Assembly (NCBI RefSeq): GCF_001425685.1
Contig: NZ_LMCY01000003.1
Span: 581,018 to 645,017 of the forward strand
DNA: 64,000 nucleotides
Source: Massilia sp. Root335
GTDB lineage: Bacteria; Pseudomonadota; Gammaproteobacteria; Burkholderiales; Burkholderiaceae_D
Direction of reading: 5' to 3'
Below the pieces are notes generated by a model. It was not told the origin of the DNA. It made no database searches and saw only the letters and a program-made list of their open reading frames with translations. Both the position numbers and the translations under genes were made by a program. Every line of letters begins with the position of its first letter. The stretch's first letter is position 1. This document shows, in pieces, positions 47,109-55,910 of this stretch.

Positions 47109-48161
47109 ATGTCCGACGAAAAAACCGAACAACCCAGCGACAAGAAGCTGCGCGACGCGCGCCGCGACGGCGAGACGAGCAAGAGTACCGACCTGCCGTT
47201 CGCCGCGATCCTGCTGTGCGCCTGGCTGGGCTTTTCGCTCGCCGGCGGGCGCATGGCAGAACAACTGCGCCTGCTGCTGCTCGACGGACTCGACGTCAAG
47301 CGCGCGCAAAACGACCTGCGCGTGGCCGACGCGCTCGTCGCCGCGGCCACCCACGGGCTGATCCTGGTGCTGCCGGTCGTGGCCGTCGCGGCGCTCGCCG
47401 CGGTGGGCGCGCTGGTCGCCCAGGTCGGCCTGCAGACGTCGTTCAAGCCGCTGGAACTCAAGTTCGACGCCATCAACCCGGCGTCGGGCCTGAAGCGCAT
47501 CTTTTCGCTGCGTTCCCTGATCGACCTGCTCAAGTCGGTGCTCAAGGCCCTCTTGATCGGCGCCGTGCTGTACCGCACTGGCATGCTGCTGGTGCCGCTG
47601 GTGCTCGGGGTGGTGTACCAGCCGGTCGGGGGCCTGGCCGACGTCGCCTGGGGCGTGCTGTGCAAGGTGTTCGGCGTGGCCGGCGTGCTGTACGCGATCG
47701 TCGGCGTGGCCGACTACGGCATCCAGCACTGGCTGTTCGTGCGCGACCACAAGATGAGCAAGGACGAGGTCAAGCGCGAGAACAAGGATTCCGAGGGCGA
47801 CCCGCACATCAAGAACGAGCGCCGCAAGCTCGGGCGCGAATTCGCCAACGCCGCGCCGAACGAACCGGTGGCCAACGCCAACGTGGTGGTCGTCAACCCG
47901 ACCCACTACGCGGTGGCGCTGCGCTACGACCCCGGCGAGACGGGCCTGCCGCGCGTGATCGCCAAGGGCGTCGACGGCGACGCCAGGGTGATCCGCGAGC
48001 AGGCCATGCGCTTCGGCGTGCCGATCGTCGGCAACCCGCCGCTGGCGCGCGCGCTGTACCTCGTGGCGGTCAACGATGCCATTCCGGAACCGCTGTTCGA
48101 TTCGGTCGCCGCCGTGCTGGCGTGGGTCGAGGACATGCGGGCCCCGAGCCCCAACCCATGA
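47109..48161 (+). CDS. sctU: T3SS export switch protein SctU (HrcU)
   Basis: 350 residues: four hydrophobic helices (about 30-210), a charged linker (DHKMSKDEVKRENKDSEGDP) and the cytoplasmic domain with the autocleavage motif NPTH (263-266), which controls the switch from early to late substrates. AAGGGGGG five bases before the ATG at 47109 sets the start. First gene of the plus-strand hrp operon. Confidence 0.97.
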   Translation: MSDEKTEQPSDKKLRDARRDGETSKSTDLPFAAILLCAWLGFSLAGGRMAEQLRLLLLDGLDVKRAQNDLRVADALVAAATHGLILVLPVVAVAALAAVGALVAQVGLQTSFKPLELKFDAINPASGLKRIFSLRSLIDLLKSVLKALLIGAVLYRTGMLLVPLVLGVVYQPVGGLADVAWGVLCKVFGVAGVLYAIVGVADYGIQHWLFVRDHKMSKDEVKRENKDSEGDPHIKNERRKLGREFANAAPNEPVANANVVVVNPTHYAVALRYDPGETGLPRVIAKGVDGDARVIREQAMRFGVPIVGNPPLARALYLVAVNDAIPEPLFDSVAAVLAWVEDMRAPSPNP

Positions 48162-48175
48162 CAAAGAGGACGCCC

Positions 48176-50092
48176 ATGAAATCATTCCGCCTGAACGACC
48201 TGGGAGGGGAAGTCTCGATCGCCGTGCTCATCGTCGCGGTGATCGCCCTGATGATCCTGCCGCTGCCGACCGTCCTGATCGACGGCCTGCTGGCGCTCAA
48301 CATCACGATCAGCGTGCTGCTGCTGATGGTCACGCTGTACATCCCGAACGCGACGTCGCTGTATTCGTTCCCGTCGCTGCTGCTGTTCACCACGCTGTTC
48401 CGGCTGTCGCTGAACATCGCGTCCACCAAGTCGATCCTGCTGCACGCCGAGGCGGGCCACATCATCGAAAGCTTCGGCGAGCTGGTCGTCGGCGGCAACC
48501 TGGTCGTCGGCCTCGTGGTGTTCCTGATCATCGCCATCGTCCAGTTCATCGTCATCGCCAAGGGGTCGGAACGGGTGGCCGAGGTCGGCGCCCGCTTCAC
48601 GCTGGACGCGATGCCGGGCAAGCAGATGAGCATCGATGCCGACGTACGCGCCGGCAACCTGACCGCCGAGGAGGCGCAGCGCCGCCGCACCATGCTGTCG
48701 ATCGAGAGCCAGCTGCACGGCGGCATGGACGGTGCCATGAAGTTCGTCAAGGGCGATGCCATCGCCGGGCTGGTGATCACCATGGTCAACATCGTGGCCG
48801 GCATCGTCATCGGCGTCACCTATCACAGCATGTCGGCGGCCGAGGCGGCCGACCGCTTCGCCGTGCTGTCGGTGGGCGACGCGATGGTGTCGCAGATTCC
48901 CTCGCTGCTGATTTCCGTCGCGGCCGGCGTGCTCATCACCCGGGTGTCCGACGAACACAGCAAGCCGCGCTCGCTCGGCACGGAGATCGTCAAGCAGCTG
49001 GGCACCAATTCGCGCGCCCTGTACAGCGCGGCGGCCATGCTGCTCGGCTTCGCGCTCGTGCCGGGCTTCCCGTGGCCGATGTTCCTCGTGCTCGCGGCCG
49101 CGCTGTTCGCCGGCGCGCGCATCATGGGCAAGCGGGTCCTCGACCGCGAACCGGCCGCCGGCCCGGAACTGTCCGCGCTGCGCGCCGACGGCGCCAAGGG
49201 CCAGGCCCCGACCATCGGCGCGCAGGCGCCGGCATTCTCCGCGCCGCTGTCCGTGCGCCTCTCCCCCGCGCTCGCGCAGCGCCTCGATACCGCCGAGCTG
49301 AACCGCGCATTCAACATCGCCCGCACCGCGCTGGTCGACGAACTGGGCCTGCCGTTCCCGCGCGCCGCCGTGTGGACGGCCGACGCCCTCGCCGGCCTGG
49401 CGTACGAGATCATGCTGCACGACGTCCCGCAGCCGGCGACCGAATTGCCGGCCCGGCCCGAGCGTCCCGAACGCGCGCTGGCCGACGCCGTGGGCGCGGC
49501 GGTGCGGGCGCATGCCCACCTGTTCATCGGCGTCCAGGAAACCCAGTGGATCCTCGACCGGGTCGGGACCGAGTATCCGGGCCTCGTCGCGGAAGTCCAG
49601 AAAGTCATGCCGGTGCTGCGCATCGCCGAGGTCCTCAAGCGCCTGCTCGAGGAACACGTCCCGATCCGCAACCAGCGCGCCATCCTCGAGAGCCTCGTGA
49701 ACTGGGGCGCCAAGGAAAAGGACCTGCTGCTGCTCACCGAATACGTGCGCGGCGACCTCGGCCGCTTCATCGCCCACCGCGCCGCCGGCGGCGGCCAGCT
49801 GGCTGCGATCGTGCTGGACGTCGAAGTCGAGCAGACCATCCGCCAGGCGATCAAGCAGACCCCGGCCGGCAATTACCTGACGCTGGAACCGCAGCAGATC
49901 GACCGGTTGCTGGCGTCGCTGGAACACCTCGTCGGCGCCAATCCGCCGCCGAATCTCGCGGTCGTCACGTCGATGGACATCCGGCGCTATTTCCGCCGCA
50001 TGATCGCGCAGCGGCTGCACTGGCTGCAGGTGTATTCGTTCCAGGAACTGGGCGACATCGACCTGCGCCCCGTCGGCCAGCTCGGCCTGTAA
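48176..50092 (+). CDS. sctV: T3SS export-gate protein SctV (HrcV)
   Basis: 638 residues, FHIPEP/LcrD family. Eight-helix membrane domain with TLFRLSLNIASTKSILLHAE and the FHIPEP-loop segment RFTLDAMPGKQMSID, then the cytoplasmic nonameric-ring domain (LFIGVQETQWILDRVGTEYP, PIRNQRAILESLVNW). AGAGGA upstream supports the ATG at 48176; an ATG at 48158 overlapping the sctU stop would add six residues. Confidence 0.97.
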   Translation: MKSFRLNDLGGEVSIAVLIVAVIALMILPLPTVLIDGLLALNITISVLLLMVTLYIPNATSLYSFPSLLLFTTLFRLSLNIASTKSILLHAEAGHIIESFGELVVGGNLVVGLVVFLIIAIVQFIVIAKGSERVAEVGARFTLDAMPGKQMSIDADVRAGNLTAEEAQRRRTMLSIESQLHGGMDGAMKFVKGDAIAGLVITMVNIVAGIVIGVTYHSMSAAEAADRFAVLSVGDAMVSQIPSLLISVAAGVLITRVSDEHSKPRSLGTEIVKQLGTNSRALYSAAAMLLGFALVPGFPWPMFLVLAAALFAGARIMGKRVLDREPAAGPELSALRADGAKGQAPTIGAQAPAFSAPLSVRLSPALAQRLDTAELNRAFNIARTALVDELGLPFPRAAVWTADALAGLAYEIMLHDVPQPATELPARPERPERALADAVGAAVRAHAHLFIGVQETQWILDRVGTEYPGLVAEVQKVMPVLRIAEVLKRLLEEHVPIRNQRAILESLVNWGAKEKDLLLLTEYVRGDLGRFIAHRAAGGGQLAAIVLDVEVEQTIRQAIKQTPAGNYLTLEPQQIDRLLASLEHLVGANPPPNLAVVTSMDIRRYFRRMIAQRLHWLQVYSFQELGDIDLRPVGQLGL

Positions 50093-50104
50093 CGGGAGGC
50101 ACCG

Positions 50105-50722
50105 ATGACCCGCATCCGCTCGCCGCGCGAACTGCGCATCGTGGTGGCGCAACCGCCGGCCGCCGGCACGCGCTTCGGCCAGCTGCTCGACCAGGCGCGC
50201 CAGGCGCTGGACCGGCCGGACCGGGGCGCGCCCGCCGGCGACGACGGCGCGCGCGACGACGGCGACGAGGCAGGCCAGGAACGCCACGGCGGCGACGGCC
50301 ATGCGCCGGACCGTGTCGGCGCCCTGCCTCCGCCGCCGCGCCCGCGGGTGCCCGGCGCCGCGCGCGACGTCTCGACCCGCGCCATCGGCGCACGGCTCGT
50401 CGCCCACTGCGCCCGCGCCGCCGAGGCCGAGCTGGTGGCCGATCACCTGGCCGAACGCATCGCCCGCTTCTGCACCAGCCCCGCGCTGGAGCACGCGGGC
50501 GGGCGCTGGGAGGTCGTGGTCGAACTCGACCCGGCCATCCTGCCGCACACCCGGCTCCACCTGCTGCTTTCGGACGGCACGCTAGCGCTTCGCTTCGACG
50601 CCCGCGACGCCAGGGCCCGCCAGCTAATCTGTGACCACGGCAGCGCATTGCGCAGCCGACTTGAAGCTCACCTTGAAGCGCGCCCCGGCGCGCGCATCAC
50701 GGTCCATGTGGAAGTGAACTGA
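50105..50722 (+). CDS. sctP: T3SS substrate-specificity protein SctP (HpaP-like)
   Basis: 205 residues. Disordered Gly/Asp/Pro-rich N-half (about 40-90) and a compact C-terminal FliK-like domain (WEVVVELDPAILPHTRLHLL, LALRFDARD). HpaP of Xanthomonas binds SctU and controls pilus and translocon secretion. Position between sctV and sctQ is standard. Confidence 0.85.
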   Translation: MTRIRSPRELRIVVAQPPAAGTRFGQLLDQARQALDRPDRGAPAGDDGARDDGDEAGQERHGGDGHAPDRVGALPPPPRPRVPGAARDVSTRAIGARLVAHCARAAEAELVADHLAERIARFCTSPALEHAGGRWEVVVELDPAILPHTRLHLLLSDGTLALRFDARDARARQLICDHGSALRSRLEAHLEARPGARITVHVEVN

Positions 50723-50730
50723 GGAAGCCC

Positions 50731-51774
50731 ATGCAAACCACAACGGCAACCATTGCGCTCGCGGACAGGCTGCGCCACTACACGCCGGCGCTGGCCGGCC
50801 TGGCGCGCGCCCTGTACGACGCCCGCGGCGCGCTGCACGGGAGCGTGCGGGCCGTGCCCGCCGGGCAGCCGCGCACCGGCAAGACGGCGCAGCTGACCAT
50901 CGCCAGCGGCCAGGGCGAGTTGCACGTGCACGTCGAGGCCGGCGCCGCCTTCGAGGCGATCGCCCTCGAACCGGACGCAGCGTGCCGCGCCGCGGTGGCC
51001 AGCCTGTACCTGGCGGGCCCGCTGGAAGCGCTGGCGCGCCATGGCATGACGCGGCCGGCCGTGCAGGACCTGCGCCTGGCCGCGCCGCCCGCCGGCCGCA
51101 CCGGCGTGCTGCACCTCGAATACGACCACGATGGCGCCACCGCCACGGCCACCGTGGCCGCGGTGTCCGGCACGCTGGCCGCCGCGCTGGCGGAGCGCAT
51201 CGGTCCGCGCGGCCGCGCCGCCCTGCCCCCGGCGCTGGCCTCGCTCACCCTGCCGACCACGCTGCGCCTGCGCACCCGCCACGCCACGCCCGCGCTGCTG
51301 CGCACCTTGCGCGCGGGCGACGTGCTGCTCGGCTGGCCGGCCGCACCCGGCCTCGCGCCGCACGCGACACTCGACCGGGCGACCCTGCTGTGGGGCGCCG
51401 CCAACGGTCACGCCGTCCATGCGCGCGCACGCATCGATTCCCGCAACGTCATCCTGGAAAGCCATCCCGCCACCATGAGCCACGATCCCGACCTGTCCCT
51501 GCGCGCCGCGCCGGACGCCGCCTCCACCCCGATCGACGTCAGCGACGTCGAACTGCCGGTCCACATCGAAGTGGTGACGGTGAACCTGCCGATCGGGCAG
51601 ATCGCCGCCCTGCAGCCGGGCTATCTCCTCACCCTGCCGGTCGCGCTGGCCGACGCCGAGATCCGCCTGGTGGCGCACGGCCAGACCCTGGCCTTCGGGG
51701 AGCTCGTCGCCATCGGCGACCAGCTCGGCCTGCACATCCGCCGTATCGCGAGCGCCGATGAACGCCGCGCCTGA
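50731..51774 (+). CDS. sctQ: T3SS C-ring protein SctQ (HrcQ)
   Basis: 347 residues. N-terminal region with YTPALAGLARALYD, and a C-terminal SpoA domain (VHIEVVTVNLPIGQIAALQP, FGELVAIGDQLGLHIRRI). Forms the cytoplasmic sorting pods. Single full-length gene, not split into QA/QB as in Pseudomonas syringae. The 3' end overlaps sctR by 17 bases. Confidence 0.93.
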   Translation: MQTTTATIALADRLRHYTPALAGLARALYDARGALHGSVRAVPAGQPRTGKTAQLTIASGQGELHVHVEAGAAFEAIALEPDAACRAAVASLYLAGPLEALARHGMTRPAVQDLRLAAPPAGRTGVLHLEYDHDGATATATVAAVSGTLAAALAERIGPRGRAALPPALASLTLPTTLRLRTRHATPALLRTLRAGDVLLGWPAAPGLAPHATLDRATLLWGAANGHAVHARARIDSRNVILESHPATMSHDPDLSLRAAPDAASTPIDVSDVELPVHIEVVTVNLPIGQIAALQPGYLLTLPVALADAEIRLVAHGQTLAFGELVAIGDQLGLHIRRIASADERRA

Positions 51775-52405
51775 CGTCGGCTCGCTGCTGATCGCCGCGC
51801 TCGCGCTCGCGGTCCTGCCGTTCGTGGCGATGGTGGTCACGTCCTACACCAAGATCGTGGTCGTGCTGGGCCTGCTGCGCAACGCGCTCGGGTTGCAAGG
51901 CGTGCCGCCCAACTCGGTCCTCAACGGCGTCGCCCTGATCGTGACGTGCTTCGTGATGGCGCCGGTCGGCATGGACGCCATGCACCGCGCCCACCTGTCC
52001 GGCGAAGGCGCGGCCGGGGCCCAGGTCATGCCGCTGCTCGACGCCGGGCGCGAGCCGTTCCGCGCCTTCCTGCAAGCCCATGCGACGGCGCGCGAGAAGG
52101 CGTTCTTCCTGCGTTCTGCGCGCCAGATCTGGCCGCCGGCGCGCGCGGCCGAACTCAAGGACGACGACCTGATCGTGCTGGCGCCGGCGTTCATCCTGAG
52201 CGAGCTGACCGCCGCCTTCAAGATCGGTTTCCTGCTGTACCTGTCGTTCATCGTGATCGACCTCGTCGTCGCAAACGTGCTGATGGCGCTCGGCCTGTCG
52301 CAGGTCAGTCCGACGAACGTGGCGATCCCGTTCAAGCTGCTGCTGTTCGTCTCGCTCGACGGCTGGTCGATGCTGGTCCACGGCCTGATCTCCACCTACA
52401 AGTGA
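51758..52405 (+). CDS. sctR: T3SS export-gate protein SctR (HrcR)
   Basis: 215 residues, FliP family. Hydrophobic N-terminus, the signature VVTSYTKIVVVLGLLRNALG and VPPNSVLNGVALIVT, periplasmic loop, then LAPAFILSELTAAFKIGFLL. Five copies form the core of the export gate with SctS and SctT. Confidence 0.97.
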   Translation: MNAAPDVGSLLIAALALAVLPFVAMVVTSYTKIVVVLGLLRNALGLQGVPPNSVLNGVALIVTCFVMAPVGMDAMHRAHLSGEGAAGAQVMPLLDAGREPFRAFLQAHATAREKAFFLRSARQIWPPARAAELKDDDLIVLAPAFILSELTAAFKIGFLLYLSFIVIDLVVANVLMALGLSQVSPTNVAIPFKLLLFVSLDGWSMLVHGLISTYK

Positions 52406-52409
52406 CGTC

Positions 52410-52670
52410 ATGGAATACGATAACCTCACCCACCTGACCGCCCAGGCACTGAAGCTGTGCCTGATGGTGTCCCTGCCGGCCGTCGCCGTGGCCGCGCTCA
52501 CGGGCCTCGCCGTCGCCTTCCTGCAGGCGATCACGTCGCTGCAGGACTCGAGCATTTCGCAAAGCGTGAAGCTGGTGATCGTCACCGTCGCCATCATGGT
52601 CAGCGCGCCCTGGGGCGGCATGGCGGTGCTGAGCTTCGCGCGCAGCCTGTGGGAGGTCATGTTCGTATGA
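52410..52670 (+). CDS. sctS: T3SS export-gate protein SctS (HrcS)
   Basis: 86 residues, FliQ family, two hydrophobic helices around LTGLAVAFLQAITSLQDSS. Starts 4 bases after sctR and overlaps hpaA as ATGA. Confidence 0.96.
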   Translation: MEYDNLTHLTAQALKLCLMVSLPAVAVAALTGLAVAFLQAITSLQDSSISQSVKLVIVTVAIMVSAPWGGMAVLSFARSLWEVMFV

Positions 52671-53515
52671 GCATCCCGCGCATCGGCGGCGGCTGGCTGC
52701 CGCCCCTCCCCGCCGCGCCGGACACGCCCCGGCCGGCCACCCAGACCGACCAGCCGGCGGCGCAGGAACCGCTGCCGCTGCTGCCGCACCTGCGCCGCCA
52801 CGGGCCCGGCCTGGCGGCCCGGCGCCGCGCGGCCAGCCGCAAGAAGCGCGACGCCGACAATCCGCACGGCGCCGATCCCGGCGCCGAAAGCGAAGACCTG
52901 CTCATGATGCTCGAGCAGCACCTGCTGCGCGACGACCGCCAGGTGGCGCAGACCGGCGAACGCAACGCGCGCGACCAGCAGTCGTCGTCGCAGGGGCGCG
53001 ACCCCGGCGGCGCCGGCGGCTTCGGCCGGCAGCAGGCCGCCGCCGATGCCGGGCCGCGCACCGCCCCCCGCTGGACGATGCGCGCGGTGGCGCGTCCGGC
53101 GCGCGACGACAACCGCCTGCTCGCCCAGTGGCGGGCCGCGGCCACGGCCAAGGACGCCCGGGCCCGCGCCGAACGCGCGCTGCTGGCGCTGCCCGCGGTG
53201 GTGAAGCGCGCCGCCGCGCCGGGCGCGGGCCCGGCCGCCAGCCCGACTTACCCGATCCTCGCCATCGTGCGCGCATTCCTCGCGATCCCGGAGACCGAGC
53301 GCACGCGTCCCGCCACGCTGGCGGACGTGCGCGACCGCCTGCTGGCCGCGGCCAGGCCGGCCGGCGCGGGACGCCCGCCGTCGGACGCCGAGGAGTCCAT
53401 CAACCTGCTGCTGCCGATCGTCCTGCTGAACCTGGGGCGCCACCGGACACGCGAAGGCCGCGCGCTCGGCATGTCCGCGCTCGCCGCTTTGATCCGCCGC
53501 GGCCGCGGCTGGTGA
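52667..53515 (+). CDS. hpaA: HpaA-like T3SS control protein
   Basis: 282 residues. Pro-rich N-terminus, a basic cluster (LAARRRAASRKKRDA, about 50-64) that could serve as nuclear localisation signal, a disordered Gln/Gly-rich middle and a helical C-terminus (AEESINLLLPIVLLNLGRHR). In Xanthomonas hpaA lies between sctS and sctD and encodes a secreted regulator of T3S; the assignment here rests mostly on that position and the general layout. ATGA overlap with sctS. Confidence 0.68.
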   Translation: MSIPRIGGGWLPPLPAAPDTPRPATQTDQPAAQEPLPLLPHLRRHGPGLAARRRAASRKKRDADNPHGADPGAESEDLLMMLEQHLLRDDRQVAQTGERNARDQQSSSQGRDPGGAGGFGRQQAAADAGPRTAPRWTMRAVARPARDDNRLLAQWRAAATAKDARARAERALLALPAVVKRAAAPGAGPAASPTYPILAIVRAFLAIPETERTRPATLADVRDRLLAAARPAGAGRPPSDAEESINLLLPIVLLNLGRHRTREGRALGMSALAALIRRGRGW

Positions 53516-53558
53516 TCCGGCTGCCGCAACCGCATCACACTGAATAGGAGATTCGTTC

Positions 53559-54542
53559 ATGACCAAAGAACTTCGCATCCTGACCGGCTTCCACGCCGGC
53601 GCCCGGATACAGTTGAATCCAGCGACGATGTCGATCGGTGCGGAAACGACGGCCGACATCCTGATCCAGGACTGGAACGAGGGCACCATGCAACTGGCAA
53701 CCGACACGCAAGACCGGGTAACGATCGCCGCCGCGGGCACGGCCGGTGCCCCGTCGACGCTGGACGATTTCACGCCGCGCCGCTTCGGCGACGTGGTGCT
53801 GTGCGCCGGACCGTCCGACGCGCCGTGGCCGTCGGACGTGCAGCTGCTCGAAACGATGCTCGCCGCGCCGGCCGCCGCCGATGCCGATGCCGCCACGGAC
53901 GAACCTGTGCGCGTACCGCCCGCCCCGCGTGCCTCGTGGACGCGTACCGGGCTGGTGGCGATGCTGGTCGGCTCGGTCGGCGCCGGCGCCCTGGCGCTGG
54001 CCGTGGGCAAGACGTCGCAGGCGGCCACGCATCCGCTCGCCCGGGTCGGCATCGCCGACGTGCGGGGCGCGCTCGACCGCCTGCAGGAGCCCGGCATCGA
54101 GCTGCGCGAGCAGCCGGACGGCTTCGTCGCCAGCGGCATCGTGGCGAACGCCGCGGCGGCCCGCAAGGCGCACGCCAGCCTGCGCAGCGTCGCCGGCAGC
54201 CGCCTGCGCTGGCAGGTCAAGCCGGCCGACGACATCGCGCGCGAACTGGCCGAATCGCTGCACGAGCCGCACGTCACGGTGCGCTACGCCGGCGCCGCGC
54301 GCTTCGAGGTGGCCGGCACGGCGCGCCAGCCCGCCGCGGTGCGCGACGTGGTCGAGCGCTTCCGCAACGACATGGCGCCGCTGGCGCTCACGGTCGGCGT
54401 GAAGGTCGAGCGAATCGACGAACTGGCCGTCGCGGGCAAGGTCGATTCGGCCCTGCATGCGGACAGCGTGCGCTACATCGAATCGAGCGACGGCACCAAG
54501 AACTTCCTGGCCGACGCTTCCGGCAACACCACCTTGCAATAG
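53559..54542 (+). CDS. sctD: T3SS inner-membrane ring protein SctD (HrpD5-like)
   Basis: 327 residues. N-terminal FHA-like cytoplasmic domain (LRILTGFHAGARIQLNPATM, SIGAETTADILIQDW), one transmembrane helix at about 128-148 (GLVAMLVGSVGAGALALAVG), periplasmic ring-building repeats. Forms the outer part of the inner-membrane ring with SctJ. Confidence 0.92.
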   Translation: MTKELRILTGFHAGARIQLNPATMSIGAETTADILIQDWNEGTMQLATDTQDRVTIAAAGTAGAPSTLDDFTPRRFGDVVLCAGPSDAPWPSDVQLLETMLAAPAAADADAATDEPVRVPPAPRASWTRTGLVAMLVGSVGAGALALAVGKTSQAATHPLARVGIADVRGALDRLQEPGIELREQPDGFVASGIVANAAAARKAHASLRSVAGSRLRWQVKPADDIARELAESLHEPHVTVRYAGAARFEVAGTARQPAAVRDVVERFRNDMAPLALTVGVKVERIDELAVAGKVDSALHADSVRYIESSDGTKNFLADASGNTTLQ

Positions 54543-54551
54543 GAGACCGCA

Positions 54552-54785
54552 ATGTACGAAGTCATGACCGAAGCATTGATCGACGTGCTCGACGACCTGC
54601 CCCAGGCGGGCACCCAGGCCAGGCGCCACCACGAGGTCCGCGCCGCGGCGCAGGCCCTCGACAGCCTGGCCGACGCCTGCGCCGCGCGCTCGACCGACAC
54701 GGCGAGCACCGAAGCCCAGGCCGGGCGCGCGGTGGCCGATGGATTCCGCGCCGCGGCCCAGTTGTGCCGCCTGGCGATCCAGTAG
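54552..54785 (+). CDS. hrpD6: HrpD6-like small T3SS protein
   Basis: 77 residues, helical, no membrane segment (MYEVMTEALIDVLDDLPQ...). Size and place after sctD match HrpD6 of Xanthomonas (HrpX of Ralstonia), which influences secretion of translocon proteins. Sequence alone would not have identified it. Confidence 0.62.
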   Translation: MYEVMTEALIDVLDDLPQAGTQARRHHEVRAAAQALDSLADACAARSTDTASTEAQAGRAVADGFRAAAQLCRLAIQ

Positions 54786-54886
54786 TTCCGCCAGCCATGT
54801 GCCAAGCGCACGGCCGGCAAACCAGCGTGTGCGGCAATACCGCACACATATCCAGCAGTAATCCACTTACTTTCAGGAGAAACATC

Positions 54887-55036
54887 ATGGCAGACGCACC
54901 CGTCACTCTGAACACCGGCGCCCAGATCGCAGCGATCGAGGCCGCCGCCGCAGCCGAAAATGCGATCAACCTGGCCACCCTGCATGCCAAGATCAGCACC
55001 ATGGGCCTGAAGGCGGCCAAGGACATCGTCCAGTAA
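54887..55036 (+). CDS. Very short candidate Hrp pilin (SctF/HrpE/HrpY-like)
   Basis: 49 residues: MADAPVTLNTGAQIAAIEAA..., Ala-rich helix, ending LHAKISTMGLKAAKDIVQ, no Cys, no signal. It has its own leader after hrpD6 with a strong TCAGGAGAAACATC ribosome site and a strong terminator, as expected for a highly expressed subunit, and sits where hrpE/hrpY pilin genes lie in Hrp2 clusters. Known Hrp pilins are about 80-95 residues or longer, so this would be unusually short. Confidence 0.58.
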   Translation: MADAPVTLNTGAQIAAIEAAAAAENAINLATLHAKISTMGLKAAKDIVQ

Positions 55037-55071
55037 GGTCGACGGCGCGCCATCGGGCCGCGCATGGCGCG

Positions 55072-55112
55072 CCGGCCGGGAGCCGCAACCCGCTCCCGGC
55101 CGGCCTTTTTTT
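55072..55112 (+). terminator. Strong terminator of the plus-strand hrp operon
   Basis: 12-bp stem CCGGCCGGGAGC/GCTCCCGGCCGG (55072-55083 with 55092-55103), 8-base loop, CC, then seven Ts. It follows the pilin candidate. Confidence 0.9.
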
Positions 55113-55139
55113 ATTTCACCGGTGCGACGGAAAAGAACG

Positions 55140-55595
55140 ATGAGCCTCGAACGACGCGATCAACTGATCCACGAAATCTGCGCGCTGCGCGACGTGCCCG
55201 GCGCCGACGAGGTGCTCGCGCGCGGCGTGCTCGACATCGACAGCTTCGACGTGGCGATCGACCATTTCGAGGAAGACGGCGACGCGGTGTACGTGACGTT
55301 CCAGTACGGCGTCGTCACGGCGGGCCGGACGCTGCGGGTGTTCCGCCTGCTGCTCGAAGCCAACCTGGCCGTCTACGCCCAGGACCAGGCGCAGCTCGGC
55401 CTGGAAGTCGACACCGGCGCCATCGTCCTGATTGCCCGCGTGGCACTCAACGAGGAGGTCGACGGCAAGTGGCTGCTCGCCATGATCGAGCACTACGTCG
55501 AACACGGGCGCTACTGGCGCGACAACATCTTCAAGGCGCGCGACGACATGTTCGAGAACCTCGCACGCGGCGACTACGTCTGGCTGCGCGCATGA
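55140..55595 (+). CDS. hpaB: CesT-family general T3SS chaperone (HpaB-like)
   Basis: 151 residues, acidic, from MSLERRDQLIHEICALRDVP. Shows the CesT/SycE pattern: helix, strands (DAVYVTFQYGVVTAGRTLRV), GAIVLIARVALNEEVDGKWL, C-terminal helix. HpaB lies downstream of the pilin gene in Xanthomonas and guides many effectors to SctN. The terminator just upstream implies its own transcription or read-through. Confidence 0.8.
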   Translation: MSLERRDQLIHEICALRDVPGADEVLARGVLDIDSFDVAIDHFEEDGDAVYVTFQYGVVTAGRTLRVFRLLLEANLAVYAQDQAQLGLEVDTGAIVLIARVALNEEVDGKWLLAMIEHYVEHGRYWRDNIFKARDDMFENLARGDYVWLRA

Positions 55596-55641
55596 GCCGC
55601 CTTTCCCCTCCACCGGCAACCGACACTTTCAGGAGAACGAC

Positions 55642-55866
55642 ATGACATCCACGAGCAGGACCGGGAGCAAACCGCCTTCGCCGCCGGAGAAGACCGACAA
55701 GACGAAGGACAAGAGCAAGGACAAAGACAAGGACAAGGACAAGGCCGACCAGGACGCCCTGGACCAGGCCATCGGCACGCTCGGCATCATGATGCTGCAG
55801 AAGGTCCTGCAAGGCGCCAAGCGGCGCCGCGCCGAAATGAACGAAGACGATCCCGACGCCTTCTGA
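55642..55866 (+). CDS. Small Lys/Asp-rich T3SS-associated protein
   Basis: 74 residues, family unknown. Ser/Thr/Pro-rich first 20 residues, a KDK repeat (DKTKDKSKDKDKDKDKAD, about 18-35), then an amphipathic helix ALDQAIGTLGIMMLQKVLQG and an acidic end. Strong ribosome site TCAGGAGAACGAC, nearly the same as that of the pilin candidate. Its KD-rich stretch resembles the C-terminus of the 36572 protein. Possibly an early substrate or chaperone. Confidence 0.65.
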   Translation: MTSTSRTGSKPPSPPEKTDKTKDKSKDKDKDKDKADQDALDQAIGTLGIMMLQKVLQGAKRRRAEMNEDDPDAF

Positions 55867-55910
55867 TCCCGCCCGGCACGGGCGACGCTGCCGCGCCGCC
55901 CGCTTTCACC

